From Calothrix anomala FACHB-343 (GTDB lineage Bacteria > Cyanobacteriota > Cyanobacteriia > Cyanobacteriales > Nostocaceae): a stretch of DNA of 64,000 bases. Position numbers and translations under genes: made by a program. Below, one piece after another: positions 55,322-63,578 of the stretch. A model generated the notes under the pieces. That model did no database searches, was not told where the DNA came from, and was given only the letters and a program-made list of their open reading frames with translations. Location of the stretch: NCBI RefSeq assembly GCF_014696435.1, contig NZ_JACJQG010000022.1, forward strand, positions 1 to 64,000, in the 5' to 3' direction. Position 1 is the first letter of the stretch, and each line of letters begins with the position of its first letter.

Positions 55322-55707
55322 TGCGATATCTGACTTTAACAGAAGTCCTAGAACTTTACGATCGCATCATCCAGCAGTCTGGTGGTTCAGCAGGTATTGC
55401 TAACCTTGGTAGCGTGGAATCAGCTTTAGCGCAGCCAACAATGACTTTTGGCGGAGAGGAACTTTATCCAACTATAATTGAAAAGGCTTCAGCGCTAGGT
55501 TTTTTACTCATCAAGAATCATCCTTTCATTGATGGTAATAAACGCATCGGTCACGCCGCAATGGAAGTTTTCTTAATTTTGAACGGTTTTGAGATTAAAG
55601 CCACAGTAGATGAACAAGAACAGGTAATTTTGCAAGTAGCATCTGGTGAGTTGAGGCGAGATGAATTTACTCAATGGCTTCGCCAGCATATCGCGCCTCT
55701 TACTTGA
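55321..55707 (+). CDS. doc: Doc/Fic-family toxin (death-on-curing type)
   Basis: A 128-residue Fic-fold toxin. The active loop HPFIDGNKRIGHAAMEVFL carries His67 and the HxFxDGNKR motif; Doc proteins, which phosphorylate EF-Tu, usually read HxFxDANKR. Upstream are SGGSAGIANLGSVESALAQP and FGGEELYPTIIEKASALGFLLIKN, typical of the Doc subgroup. With Gly rather than Ala in the loop it sits between Doc and AMPylating Fic forms, so AMP transfer is possible as well. It is coupled to the antitoxin gene. It is probably a chromosomal type II pair acting in growth control. Confidence 0.88.
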   Translation: MRYLTLTEVLELYDRIIQQSGGSAGIANLGSVESALAQPTMTFGGEELYPTIIEKASALGFLLIKNHPFIDGNKRIGHAAMEVFLILNGFEIKATVDEQEQVILQVASGELRRDEFTQWLRQHIAPLT

Positions 55708-55767
55708 TTTCACAGCACTTTCTCTCAAATATCCAAAAATAACAGGGTGCATCAGCACCCTTGATTT

Positions 55768-56496
55768 TTATGATTGTTTAACAGATTTAACCCTTTTTTC
55801 TTGTTGCTTTCTCCTGTTTAGAAATATTAAGCCAGCACCGGTGATCGCAAATCCGGCTAAAGGTGAAGACTCAGGAACTGTAGCTAGGCGCTGAAAATTT
55901 ATACGCGAACCAGCTAACAACTTACCACTGCTGTCAAAAATTTGGTCTAACGAGTTGATGCTGTTGGCTTGAATTGAAACATCAGATACTACCTTACCGC
56001 CGGTGATTGTCGGACAACCGTTTGGTGCATTATTTCCCACATAGCGATTTGGTTCATAGGTGAGATTGAGACTACAAACAGCAGCTGCGAGATTATCTTG
56101 GCTGATAATTCTTTCGGATGCAGGGCGATCGCAAATTCCACTCAAACTGCTGGAATTGATAAAGCTACGAATACCCAGGTTAATCGTACCACTGCCTAAG
56201 CCAAAGGAATAAAAGCGGACTCGGTTAAATACAGGACTTTGCTGTTCTAAATAAACACTTCCTGTACCATCAGTCCCACCACCAGCTAATTGCACTGAAC
56301 AATTCCGCATATTAATCAATGGTATTGCTGGATTGCTGGCTACATTTTGAGAATTATCAAATTTTCCCGTAAACCACTGGATTACTTGTTTAAGCTGGTT
56401 TGAAAGCGGTGGTACATTAGCAGCAAGACTCTGTTGGGGAAAAACAAATCCAGCCAGTAAAAACGTTAAGGTGCAAGCCTTCAGTTGATTCATCAT
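55768..56496 (-). CDS. Secreted CpcT/CpeT-like protein with PEP-CTERM-like tail
   Basis: A 242-residue protein. A signal peptide is visible (MMNQLKACTLTFLLAGFVFP then QQSLA-A, cleavage near 25). Residues of about 35-195 resemble the CpcT/CpeT bilin lyase family: LKQVIQWFTGKFDNSQNVAS, PLINMRNCSVQL, GSVYLEQQSPVFNRVRFYSFG and CSLNLTYEPNRYVGNNAPNGCP. The C-terminus (VPESSPLAGFAITGAGLIFL then NRRKQQEK) has the order of a PEP-CTERM sorting signal: Pro-containing motif, hydrophobic stretch, basic end. A phycobilin lyase acts in the cytoplasm, so an exported member is odd and may have another role. An alternative start is the second Met. Confidence 0.75.
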   Translation of the reverse strand: MMNQLKACTLTFLLAGFVFPQQSLAANVPPLSNQLKQVIQWFTGKFDNSQNVASNPAIPLINMRNCSVQLAGGGTDGTGSVYLEQQSPVFNRVRFYSFGLGSGTINLGIRSFINSSSLSGICDRPASERIISQDNLAAAVCSLNLTYEPNRYVGNNAPNGCPTITGGKVVSDVSIQANSINSLDQIFDSSGKLLAGSRINFQRLATVPESSPLAGFAITGAGLIFLNRRKQQEKRVKSVKQS

Positions 56497-56727
56497 CTCT
56501 ATTGCCAGTTAATCTCTCTTCACCAATTCCGGATTAAATCAAGCAAATTTTAAAGGAATATGGATGATAAATCTACTGTTGAAATTTTTGAATATGAAAT
56601 CAGAATACAACAAATGCTTAATACCACAACATTATTATGGTATTAAGCATCAATTGATTAGCCGCCAATATTATTTGCAATTGATACAAATAATATTTAG
56701 ATATGACTTCCATATTTGCGGGATAAT

Positions 56728-57390
56728 TTATTTCATACCAGTAGCTTGCAAATTCTCCAAAATCAAATTAGCTCTAGGTGGAAAGCCATCACCATACTCT
56801 ACAGGAAACTGGGTAATGACATAGAAAACTTTATCGTTTTGCTGACCAAGGTAAATATTGCCTACAATATCTTTACCTTGATTGAAAACAATTTTTTCTT
56901 TCGCCCAAGGATAGGTAACTGGTTGTTCTCGGTTCACTACCTGCCATTTATTAGTAGCAATTAAACCATTTTGTCCATTGACAAAGCTTTTTAACTGTTC
57001 CAGGGTTTTGACATCATTTAAAAAAGCAATGTGAACATAAGCATTCTCATTTCTGGTACCGCCAAAATTAGCAATAAACTTGACTCCTGTACCTTCACCA
57101 GAACTCAAACCTTCAGCGATAAATTCTTTATCGGGAAAGTAGGTGCTAAATAAATCGCTGTATTGGTCATACAGTTTAAGAGTAACGGGAACTTTTTCCC
57201 CTTCTACGCCAATAGTGGCAGTTTTAGTGGCTGGTCGATTGCTGGTTGAGTTATAACTGGTTTGAATCCCAGTAGGTGTAGGTGAAACACTAGCATCTGA
57301 GGACGGTTGGTTATTGATTGGCGCTGCACAACCCAAAGATGATGTTAAGAGGATTGCGCCAATCAGGATATTTTTAGAGTAAAGATGCAT
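56728..57390 (-). CDS. Predicted lipoprotein of unknown function
   Basis: A 220-residue protein with a lipoprotein signal (lipobox LGCAAP, Cys at 21; MHLYSKNILIGAILLTSSLG before it). After a Ser/Pro/Thr-rich linker (about 28-57) comes a globular domain (about 60-220) with VPVTLKLYDQYSDLFSTYFPDKEFIAEG, KFIANFGGTRNENAYVHIAFL and FPPRANLILENLQATG. No known domain is recognised. It stands upstream of the CpcT/CpeT-like gene on the same strand, with a gap of about 230 bases. Confidence 0.65.
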   Translation of the reverse strand: MHLYSKNILIGAILLTSSLGCAAPINNQPSSDASVSPTPTGIQTSYNSTSNRPATKTATIGVEGEKVPVTLKLYDQYSDLFSTYFPDKEFIAEGLSSGEGTGVKFIANFGGTRNENAYVHIAFLNDVKTLEQLKSFVNGQNGLIATNKWQVVNREQPVTYPWAKEKIVFNQGKDIVGNIYLGQQNDKVFYVITQFPVEYGDGFPPRANLILENLQATGMK

Positions 57391-57525
57391 ATTCCTGAAT
57401 CTAAATCGATGTTTACATAATGTAAGACTGTGTGACTTAAATTACAGTTCCTATTGCCGCGATGTGCTTTTTCCTTGGAATCGCAAGCAATTGCTTAAAC
57501 AGATACAGACGGGCTGTGACCATCT

Positions 57526-57541
57526 AGTGATAACAATCACA
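57526..57541. promoter_or_regulatory. CRP-like palindrome AGTGA-N6-TCACA
   Basis: AGTGATAACAATCACA matches the TGTGA-N6-TCACA consensus of CRP-type regulators at 9 of 10 defined positions. Cyanobacteria have such regulators (SYCRP1/AnCrpA). It is about 100 bases upstream of an orphan terminator. It could instead serve the minus-strand lipoprotein gene, whose start is about 135 bases away. Confidence 0.4.
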
Positions 57542-57594
57542 AGCACTCATGATTAAGATCGTCTCTCAACCAAGATCAAGCTGCAATACTTCCT

Positions 57595-57675
57595 TATAAC
57601 TGAACTCTAGCCGAGTCATTAATAGGGAACACAATATTTGCCGACAGTCTTTATCGAAGACTGTCGGTTTTTTGT
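57595..57675 (+). ncRNA. Candidate small RNA ending at an orphan terminator
   Basis: A perfect hairpin (CCGACAGTCTT and AAGACTGTCGG, 57641-57667) followed by a T run ends a plus-strand transcript, but no plus-strand gene lies upstream. A possible -10 (TATAAC, 57595-57600) would give an RNA of about 70 bases; a longer one starting near the CRP-like site is equally possible. No named RNA family is recognised. Confidence 0.4.
57641..57675 (+). terminator. Strong rho-independent terminator without an upstream plus-strand gene
   Basis: An 11-bp perfect stem with a 5-base loop and a TTTTTT run on the plus strand. The minus-strand reading lacks a T run. Confidence 0.85.
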
Positions 57676-57986
57676 TGTTTATTGGGCATGGGGCATTGGG
57701 CATTGGGCATTGGGCATTGGGCATTGGGCATTGGGCATGGGGCATGGGGCATTGGGCATTGATTCTTTATTCTCCTTTTCCTAATGACTAATGACTAATG
57801 ACTAATGACTAACCATAAAATTTCCCCACAAATGGTTGATAACTTGACAGAGAACTTGCCATAGCCACAACCTGTTGTGGGGATAGTATGATCAAATTAG
57901 GAATGTTATCGAATTTGATTACTGAGATTTAGCACTCACGCTCAGTAGATAAAAAATCTACTACTTGAAAGCGCGCACACTTTGTA

Positions 57987-58472
57987 TCAAGACATTGCCT
58001 GAATAATGTAATCAAAGTATGGTGCTGCTTCAGCAGCATCTTCTGCACTAAGTAAGTCAAGGGAGGCTTTTTTGAGAGAAGCGATCGCTTCTACCATTCC
58101 AGGTACGGGAACGCCCAGTGAATTGTACATTTCCCGCACGCCAATTAAACCGATTTTTTCAATTGGCTCTTTGTCACCAGCAAGTACGCCATAGGTAATC
58201 AGGCGCAAATACCAGCCAAAATCACGAATACACAGAGAACGCTGACGTTCGCCGTAAGCGTTGCCACCAGGAGAAATAAAGTCAGGACGCTTCTGCCATA
58301 ATTGTTTGGTTGCTTCCTGAACAATCTTTTTTTCGTTCTCAGCTAGAGTGCTAGCAATCCTGGTGCGTTTTACACCGGTTTGCATAAAAGCTTGGATGCT
58401 TTTTAGTTCACCACTGCTGGGATAACGCAGTTCGTCGTCGGCTTGGAGAATAACTTGGCTAATTACAGTCAT
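57987..58472 (-). CDS. apcD: Allophycocyanin alpha-B subunit (phycobilisome core)
   Basis: A 161-residue phycobiliprotein starting [20 protein letters not shown]; five extra codons upstream are not needed. Cys81 in [20 protein letters not shown] attaches phycocyanobilin. The ending ([40 protein letters not shown]) is that of ApcD rather than ApcA. ApcD is a low-energy terminal emitter that passes excitation mainly to photosystem I and is needed for state transitions. It is monocistronic, as is usual for apcD. Confidence 0.95.
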   Translation of the reverse strand: MTVISQVILQADDELRYPSSGELKSIQAFMQTGVKRTRIASTLAENEKKIVQEATKQLWQKRPDFISPGGNAYGERQRSLCIRDFGWYLRLITYGVLAGDKEPIEKIGLIGVREMYNSLGVPVPGMVEAIASLKKASLDLLSAEDAAEAAPYFDYIIQAMS

Positions 58473-58594
58473 GATTATTGCAATCACGCGAAATATTATT
58501 TGCTAGTTTAACGACTCTGAGGTACACAAGTGAAGGGCTAAAAGCCGGTATGTATTGAAATTACACGATTGAATATGTGAATCGGGGAGTAGGG

Positions 58595-58770
58595 GAAGCA
58601 GAGGAGCAGGGAGCAGGGAGCAGGGGGACAGGAGAAATCTTGCTAAATGACAAATGCCCAATGCCCAATGACGCCACTTGCGCGATTGCCGGGAAACCTG
58701 TCCAACGCAGTGGCTCCCCAATGCCCAATGCCCAACTAATGACCATTGACTAATGACCATTGACTAATGA
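58595..58770. repeat. Heptamer tracts around the fourth dispersed GGAGCCA repeat
   Basis: GGAGCAG units (58602-58626), CAATGCC units (58655-58670 and 58717-58733) and ACTAATGACCATTG units (58734-58768) that run into the rlmD start codon. The dispersed GGAGCCA...TGGCGT repeat sits at 58671-58718 in the middle. Confidence 0.8.
58671..58718 (-). repeat. Dispersed GGAGCCA...GTGGCGT repeat, copy 4
   Basis: On the minus strand: GGAGCCACTGCGTTG, then GGTTTCCCGG, then AAGTGGCGT. Confidence 0.65.
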
Positions 58771-60134
58771 CTAATACAATTTGGCAACAGGGTGAATTAA
58801 TTGAAGTGACGATCGCGGATTTGAGCGATACTGGTGATGGTGTCGGTAGATATGACGATCGCGTAGTTTTTATTCCCGATACTGTACCAGGCGATCGCGC
58901 GATCGTGCGATTGGTACATGTTAAACCGAAATACGCTCATGGTAAGTTGCAACAGTTATTGCAACCATCACCCCACCGTCAACGACCTAGTTGCATTGTG
59001 GCTGATAAATGTGGCGGCTGCCAATGGCAACATATTAATTATGAGTTTCAATTAGCGGCCAAGCGCAATCAAGTTATTCAAGCCTTGGAACGCATTGGCG
59101 GTTTTAAACAACCACCTGTAGATCCCGTACTTGTCCCTAATTCCGATTTGGGATATCGCAACAAAGCTACATATCCCCTCGATAAATCAGCTACAGGACA
59201 GGTACAAGCTGGTTACTACCAAAAAGCTAGTCACCATTTAATTAACTTAAATCAATGTCCCGTCCAAGATTCGCGATTAAATCCCATCTTGGCTGAAGTT
59301 AAGCAGGATATTCAAAATCGAGGTTGGCCAATTTATCACGAACAACGCCATCAAGGACAAATTCGCCATCTCGGTTTGCGTATTGGACGACGTACAGGGG
59401 AAATCTTGCTGACTTTGGTAGTTAAAGATTGGAATTTACCAGGAATAGAAACTCAAGCCCAAGAATGGCTAAAACGCTACCCGAAATTGGTAGGAGTGTC
59501 CTTAAATCGCAACCCAGCGCGCACAAATGCGATTTTTGGACAGGAGACTCGCTGTATTGCGGGTATGCCATATTTGCGAGAAAAATTTGCTGATTTGGAA
59601 TTCCAAATACTACCCGATACGTTTTTTCAGGTTTATACTGAAACAGCAGAGGCACTGTTGCAAGTAATTCAGTCAGAGCTGAATCTTCAAGGGTATGAGG
59701 TGTTGGTGGATGCCTACTGTGGAATTGGGACTTTAACTTTGCCCTTGGCCAAACAAGTCCGTCTAGCTACCGGGCTAGAAGTACAGCCAGAGGCGGTACA
59801 ACAAGCAATTTTGAATGCGCAATGTAATGGAATTAATAATGTCAGCTTCCAAACTGGAGCAGTAGAAAAATTGCTGCCACAGATGGAAAATGTACCAGAT
59901 GTGGTATTACTTGATCCGCCGCGCAAAGGATGCGATCGCATTGTCATCGAAACTTTACGGCAGGTGAAACCATCCCAAATTGTTTACGTCAGCTGTAAAG
60001 TATCTACCCTAGCTCGTGACTTGCAATTACTTTGCCAAGATGGACTTTATACGCTCAAACGAGTACAGCCAGCGGATTTTTTCCCTCAAACTGCGCATGT
60101 AGAAGCCGCTGCTTTTCTTGTGTTATCACATTAA
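58767..60134 (+). CDS. rlmD: 23S rRNA (uracil-C5)-methyltransferase
   Basis: A 455-residue RlmD/RumA-type enzyme that methylates U1939-equivalent uridine of 23S rRNA with SAM. An N-terminal TRAM domain (about 5-65) is followed by an iron-sulfur site with Cys76, Cys82, Cys85 and Cys164 (CIVADKCGGCQW and NQCPVQ). The SAM-binding Rossmann domain has VDAYCGIGTLTLPLA, DPPRKGCD and, near the end, the catalytic cysteine in YVSCKVSTLARDL. All elements are intact. The ATG is part of a TGACTAA heptamer tract, giving the start MTNTIW. It is monocistronic. TrmA-type tRNA methylation is less likely, given the iron-sulfur cysteines. Confidence 0.9.
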   Translation: MTNTIWQQGELIEVTIADLSDTGDGVGRYDDRVVFIPDTVPGDRAIVRLVHVKPKYAHGKLQQLLQPSPHRQRPSCIVADKCGGCQWQHINYEFQLAAKRNQVIQALERIGGFKQPPVDPVLVPNSDLGYRNKATYPLDKSATGQVQAGYYQKASHHLINLNQCPVQDSRLNPILAEVKQDIQNRGWPIYHEQRHQGQIRHLGLRIGRRTGEILLTLVVKDWNLPGIETQAQEWLKRYPKLVGVSLNRNPARTNAIFGQETRCIAGMPYLREKFADLEFQILPDTFFQVYTETAEALLQVIQSELNLQGYEVLVDAYCGIGTLTLPLAKQVRLATGLEVQPEAVQQAILNAQCNGINNVSFQTGAVEKLLPQMENVPDVVLLDPPRKGCDRIVIETLRQVKPSQIVYVSCKVSTLARDLQLLCQDGLYTLKRVQPADFFPQTAHVEAAAFLVLSH

Positions 60135-60558
60135 AACAGGGGTACTACCACCTTGACAAAAAACTCAAATTTTAAATTTGTAGTCTATTGCATAGTAAAA
60201 ATGCTAAAATTGAATTAAGCTAAAAATAAGTTTGAATATCTTTAAAAAACTGACGTTGCATCGACTCTAAAAATTATGAAACAGATTGTTTCAATGGTGA
60301 ATCGGCCTACAGACATAACATAAAATGCTATTTATAAATCCCAGCATTTTTGAGTTACTGACTGTATTTAGAGTTTTCTCTGAACCGATTTAAATATTTA
60401 GCAATCAGCATTCATAAGTGGAGTCAATGCTCCCTAGCATTTTCAATATTTAGTTTTAAAGACGCAAGTTTGAAGGCAACATGACCACCTCAACTTTTAT
60501 CAGGGTGCCTGATTAGCAAACTGATGTCTAGCTAACTGAAAGCTATGGGGTTTCTCTT
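60135..60558. other. Intergenic region
   Basis: About 420 bp between two plus-strand genes. No frame, strong hairpin or tandem repeat was found. The promoter of the anti-sigma-type gene is presumably here. Confidence 0.5.
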
Positions 60559-61014
60559 GTGATTACCATCTCGCTCCGTCCAGTTGGACGTTATTGGGGC
60601 ACTATTAGTTTTGCCTCAACCCTCTATCTGTGTCCAATCTTAGATCTACTCTTGGCAGAAATTCCCGAACAACTACAAGCAGAACTGCGGCTAGGGCTGC
60701 AAGAAGCCTTAGTCAACGCAGCCAAACATGGCAATAATCTCGATCCTGGTAAAACCGTTGTAGTTCGCTTTTCGTTAATAGATAATCAATATTGGTGGGT
60801 TATATCAGACCAAGGCAGAGGCTTTGCTCCCGCTGCCGATGCTGATTGTGACATCGATCCAGTAGACTATCTACCACCAGACGAAGCCGAAAGTGGTCGA
60901 GGCCTTTGCCTTCTCCATCAGATTTTCGATCAGGTAGAGTGGAATCGCAAAGGCACAGAATTGAGACTTTGCAAACAGCTAGAAACTCGACCTCGGCTAT
61001 CTCTGCGGCGTTAA
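60559..61014 (+). CDS. RsbW-like anti-sigma factor/serine kinase ATPase
   Basis: A 151-residue HATPase-fold protein starting at GTG 60559. The N box is LGLQEALVNAAKHGNN, the G1 box WWVISDQGRGFAP, and the G2 region ESGRGLCLLHQIFDQVEW. This is the RsbW/SpoIIAB layout, which binds a sigma factor or phosphorylates an STAS anti-sigma antagonist. No STAS, PP2C or sigma gene is adjacent, so its partner is unknown. The basic tail (RPRLSLRR) is not conserved in type. Confidence 0.85.
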   Translation: MITISLRPVGRYWGTISFASTLYLCPILDLLLAEIPEQLQAELRLGLQEALVNAAKHGNNLDPGKTVVVRFSLIDNQYWWVISDQGRGFAPAADADCDIDPVDYLPPDEAESGRGLCLLHQIFDQVEWNRKGTELRLCKQLETRPRLSLRR

Positions 61015-61019
61015 GTTTA

Positions 61020-61085
61020 GGGCAAAAGTCAAAAGTCAAATAGAATTCTTAATTTTGAATTTTGAATTTTGAATTTTGAATTATT
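61020..61085. repeat. AAAAGTC and TTTTGAA heptamer tandem repeats
   Basis: AAAAGTC units at 61023-61039 and four TTTTGAA units at about 61053-61082, between convergent genes. Confidence 0.8.
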
Positions 61086-61099
61086 TGTCCTCTGAATTA

Positions 61100-61390
61100 T
61101 CAGTCGGCTGACTTCTTCTCCCCATGACTCGGACAGGGGGGTGCGGAAATAGAACGATCTAACCAACCTGTGGCTTGTTCTAATCTAGCCAGTGCTTCTT
61201 GTGGCTGATCCTTTAAAAGAAAGACAATTGCGGCTGCGGCTTGTTCCCGCGCGCGAGAATTGCGGTTAGACTTGAGGCGATGCCAATCATTAGGGGAAAT
61301 GCTTAACCTCTCCATGAGGGCTTGGGCTAGTTCCAAAGTGCTAAATTCATTCAGTTGACTGGTTTTGGGCAGCTGGGTAGGTTGAGACAT
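61100..61390 (-). CDS. Conserved cyanobacterial small helical protein
   Basis: A 96-residue protein: LNEFSTLELAQALMERLSIS, PNDWHRLKSNRNSRAREQAA, AAIVFLLKDQPQEALARLEQ, ATGWLDRSISAPPCPSHG. The helical alanine-rich centre has a TPR-like look, and the conserved APPCPSHG tail ends in a Cys/His pair. I believe it is a cyanobacteria-only family (possibly DUF6439) but cannot confirm the number. Its function is unknown. Confidence 0.6.
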   Translation of the reverse strand: MSQPTQLPKTSQLNEFSTLELAQALMERLSISPNDWHRLKSNRNSRAREQAAAAIVFLLKDQPQEALARLEQATGWLDRSISAPPCPSHGEKKSAD

Positions 61391-61395
61391 GACTC

Positions 61396-61437
61396 TAAGT
61401 GCTGAGTACTAAATGCTGAGTGCTAAGTGCTGAGTAA
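61396..61437. repeat. AGTGCTG/AGTACTA heptamer tandem repeat
   Basis: About five degenerate units directly upstream of the minus-strand gene that starts at 61390. Confidence 0.75.
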
Positions 61438-61506
61438 ATCGATAGTCTAAATTTAGGCTATTGACTATTGGCAGACTCACATTTAATCATAGTTTACTAT
61501 TGCAAA

Positions 61507-61875
61507 ATGAAGCCGCCTCAACAGTTTTCGCATTCTTCGCCAGAGGACAATTCAGACTCAGAATTTGTACAAGAATTGCAAGAAGTAGAGCGATCGCTTG
61601 TCTCGTTAAAAGAACGTTACAATCAAGTACAAAGCGACAAGGAACACAAAGCACAACTACAACAGCGTCGTCAAGACTTACAGCAATCTAAAAACCTCAC
61701 CTCAGAAATCAAAGCCGAGTTACGGCAGATTAAACAGCAATTGGAAGTGCTAGAAATAAATCTAGAAAGCCAGTTATTTTCTTGGCGTACTTTCAAGAAA
61801 CCTTTCTGGCAAGCCGTCCGCTTTGGCGGAATGGGCGTTATCATAGGCTGGATATTAAAGTCCTGGGTGAGATAA
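61507..61875 (+). CDS. Coiled-coil protein with C-terminal membrane anchor
   Basis: A 122-residue protein from the ATG of MKPPQQFSHSSPEDN (the frame is open from a TTG at 61468 but the extra part is unlikely). A long charged coiled coil (about 20-90; FVQELQEVERSLVSLKERYNQ, LRQIKQQLEVLEINLESQL) is followed by WRTFKKPFWQAVRFGG and a membrane helix (about 104-118; MGVIIGWILKSW). This suggests a tail-anchored membrane protein. No family is recognised with certainty. Confidence 0.65.
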   Translation: MKPPQQFSHSSPEDNSDSEFVQELQEVERSLVSLKERYNQVQSDKEHKAQLQQRRQDLQQSKNLTSEIKAELRQIKQQLEVLEINLESQLFSWRTFKKPFWQAVRFGGMGVIIGWILKSWVR

Positions 61876-61879
61876 GACA

Positions 61880-61972
61880 TTGGTCAATGGTCAATAGTCA
61901 ATGGTCAATGGTCAATGGTCAATAATCCATTTTCTTCCTTGTCCCCCTTGTCCTCCTTGTCTCCCTTGAACC
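61880..61972. repeat. GGTCAAT and CCTTGTC heptamer tandem repeats
   Basis: Seven GGTCAAT-like units followed by five CTTGTCC-like units in the gap before asnS. Confidence 0.85.
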
Positions 61973-62061
61973 TATGGGAAATTTTGGATTTTCACTGGGG
62001 ATAATTGTTAAGATTCTCTAATATCCGTATTCTTGACGTTGCTAAAAATAAGTTGTATAAG

Positions 62062-63453
62062 ATGCTGAACCGACGCATTGCAGAAATATTACGTAGTGGT
62101 AAACCTGATGAGTCCCTCTTAGTTCAAGGCTGGGTGAGGACAAAACGCGAGTTGAAGGGATTTGCTTTTATTGAAATTAACGATGGTTCATCCTTAGCTA
62201 ATTTACAAGTTGTGATTAACGAGGATGTACCAGAATACGAAACTACTATCAAAAATTTAAATACAGGTGCAGCGATAGAAGTCGCTGGGGTTTTAGTCGC
62301 TTCTCAAGGTAAAGGACAGCGAATTGAACTCAAAGCCGAGAAGCTGAAACTTTACGGGGAAGCTGATCCCGAAACATACCCACTGCAAAAGAAACGCCAC
62401 TCCTTTGAATTTTTGCGTACTATTGGACATTTGCGATCGCGTACTAATTCCTTTGGTGCAGTTTTCCGCGTTCGTAACGCTTGTTCCGCCGCAATTCACC
62501 AATTTTTCCAAGAAAGAGGCTTTTTGTGGGTACATACGCCCATTATCACCGCTAGCGATTGCGAAGGCGCAGGTGAACTTTTTAACGTCACCAGCTTGGA
62601 TTTAAAAAATATTCCCCGCACAGAAAACCAAGCCATAGATTACAGCCAAGACTTTTTTGGTAAACCCACCTATTTAACCGTTAGCGGACAGTTAGAAGCC
62701 GAAGTTATGGCGATGGCGTTTGGTAACGTCTACACCTTTGGCCCCACCTTCCGCGCGGAAAATTCTAATACTTCCCGTCACTTAGCTGAATTTTGGATGG
62801 TTGAGCCAGAAATGGCTTTTTGCGATTTAGAAGGCGATATGGATTTAGCTGAGGCGTTTCTCAAATATATATTTGAATATGTCTTAGCAAAATGCCCAGA
62901 AGATATGGAATTTTTCAATCAACGAATTGATAATTCTGTGTTAGCAACAGCAGAAAATATTATTAATAATCAATTTGAACGCCTGACTTACACAGATGCC
63001 ATCAAGCTGTTAGAAAAAGCCGATGTGAAGTTTGATTATCCTGTGAGTTGGGGCTTGGATTTACAATCGGAACACGAACGCTATTTAGCCGAACAATTGT
63101 TTAAAAAGCCTGTGATTGTTACCGATTACCCAGCGCAAATTAAAGCTTTTTATATGCGTCTCAGCGATGATGAAAAAACCGTGCGGGCAATGGATATTCT
63201 CGCGCCGAAAATTGGTGAAATCATTGGCGGATCTCAACGGGAAGAACGTTTAGATGTGCTAGAACGCCGCGTTATAGCGCAAGGAATGAAGCCAGAAGAT
63301 TTGTGGTGGTATCTCGATTTACGGCGTTATGGTACAGTTCCCCATGCAGGTTTTGGCTTAGGTTTTGAAAGACTTGTGCAATTCATGACGGGAATGGGAA
63401 ATATTAGGGATGTAATACCCTTCCCCCGTACCCCGCAAAATGCTGAGTTTTAA
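62062..63453 (+). CDS. asnS: Asparagine-tRNA ligase
   Basis: A 463-residue class IIb synthetase charging tRNA-Asn. The start [13 protein letters not shown] is chosen by family; the frame from a TTG at 62005 adds 19 residues. An N-terminal OB anticodon domain (about 15-110; [24 protein letters not shown]) is followed by a catalytic core with motif 2 [28 protein letters not shown] and motif 3 [29 protein letters not shown]. The [17 protein letters not shown] and [16 protein letters not shown] runs are typical of AsnRS rather than AspRS. Its presence suggests direct Asn charging in addition to any GatCAB pathway. Confidence 0.95.
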   Translation: MLNRRIAEILRSGKPDESLLVQGWVRTKRELKGFAFIEINDGSSLANLQVVINEDVPEYETTIKNLNTGAAIEVAGVLVASQGKGQRIELKAEKLKLYGEADPETYPLQKKRHSFEFLRTIGHLRSRTNSFGAVFRVRNACSAAIHQFFQERGFLWVHTPIITASDCEGAGELFNVTSLDLKNIPRTENQAIDYSQDFFGKPTYLTVSGQLEAEVMAMAFGNVYTFGPTFRAENSNTSRHLAEFWMVEPEMAFCDLEGDMDLAEAFLKYIFEYVLAKCPEDMEFFNQRIDNSVLATAENIINNQFERLTYTDAIKLLEKADVKFDYPVSWGLDLQSEHERYLAEQLFKKPVIVTDYPAQIKAFYMRLSDDEKTVRAMDILAPKIGEIIGGSQREERLDVLERRVIAQGMKPEDLWWYLDLRRYGTVPHAGFGLGFERLVQFMTGMGNIRDVIPFPRTPQNAEF

Positions 63454-63578
63454 CTAATTCAGATATTAGCCAGTAAGAAGGCAGAAGTACGGAGGCAGAG
63501 GGCAGAAGTAGTATTTTTGTCCTTCTGCCTTTTTTCGGTAATGGGGAAGGTAACTGACATTATGCTTGAGGAAAATTA

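Larger units (their letters stand above)
57391..57986. other. Intergenic region with candidate small RNA and heptamer repeats
   Basis: Lies between two minus-strand genes, yet contains a plus-strand terminator (57641-57675) and a CRP-like site (57526-57541). TGGGCAT units fill 57682-57765 and CTAATGA units 57780-57812. No protein frame was found. Confidence 0.55.
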
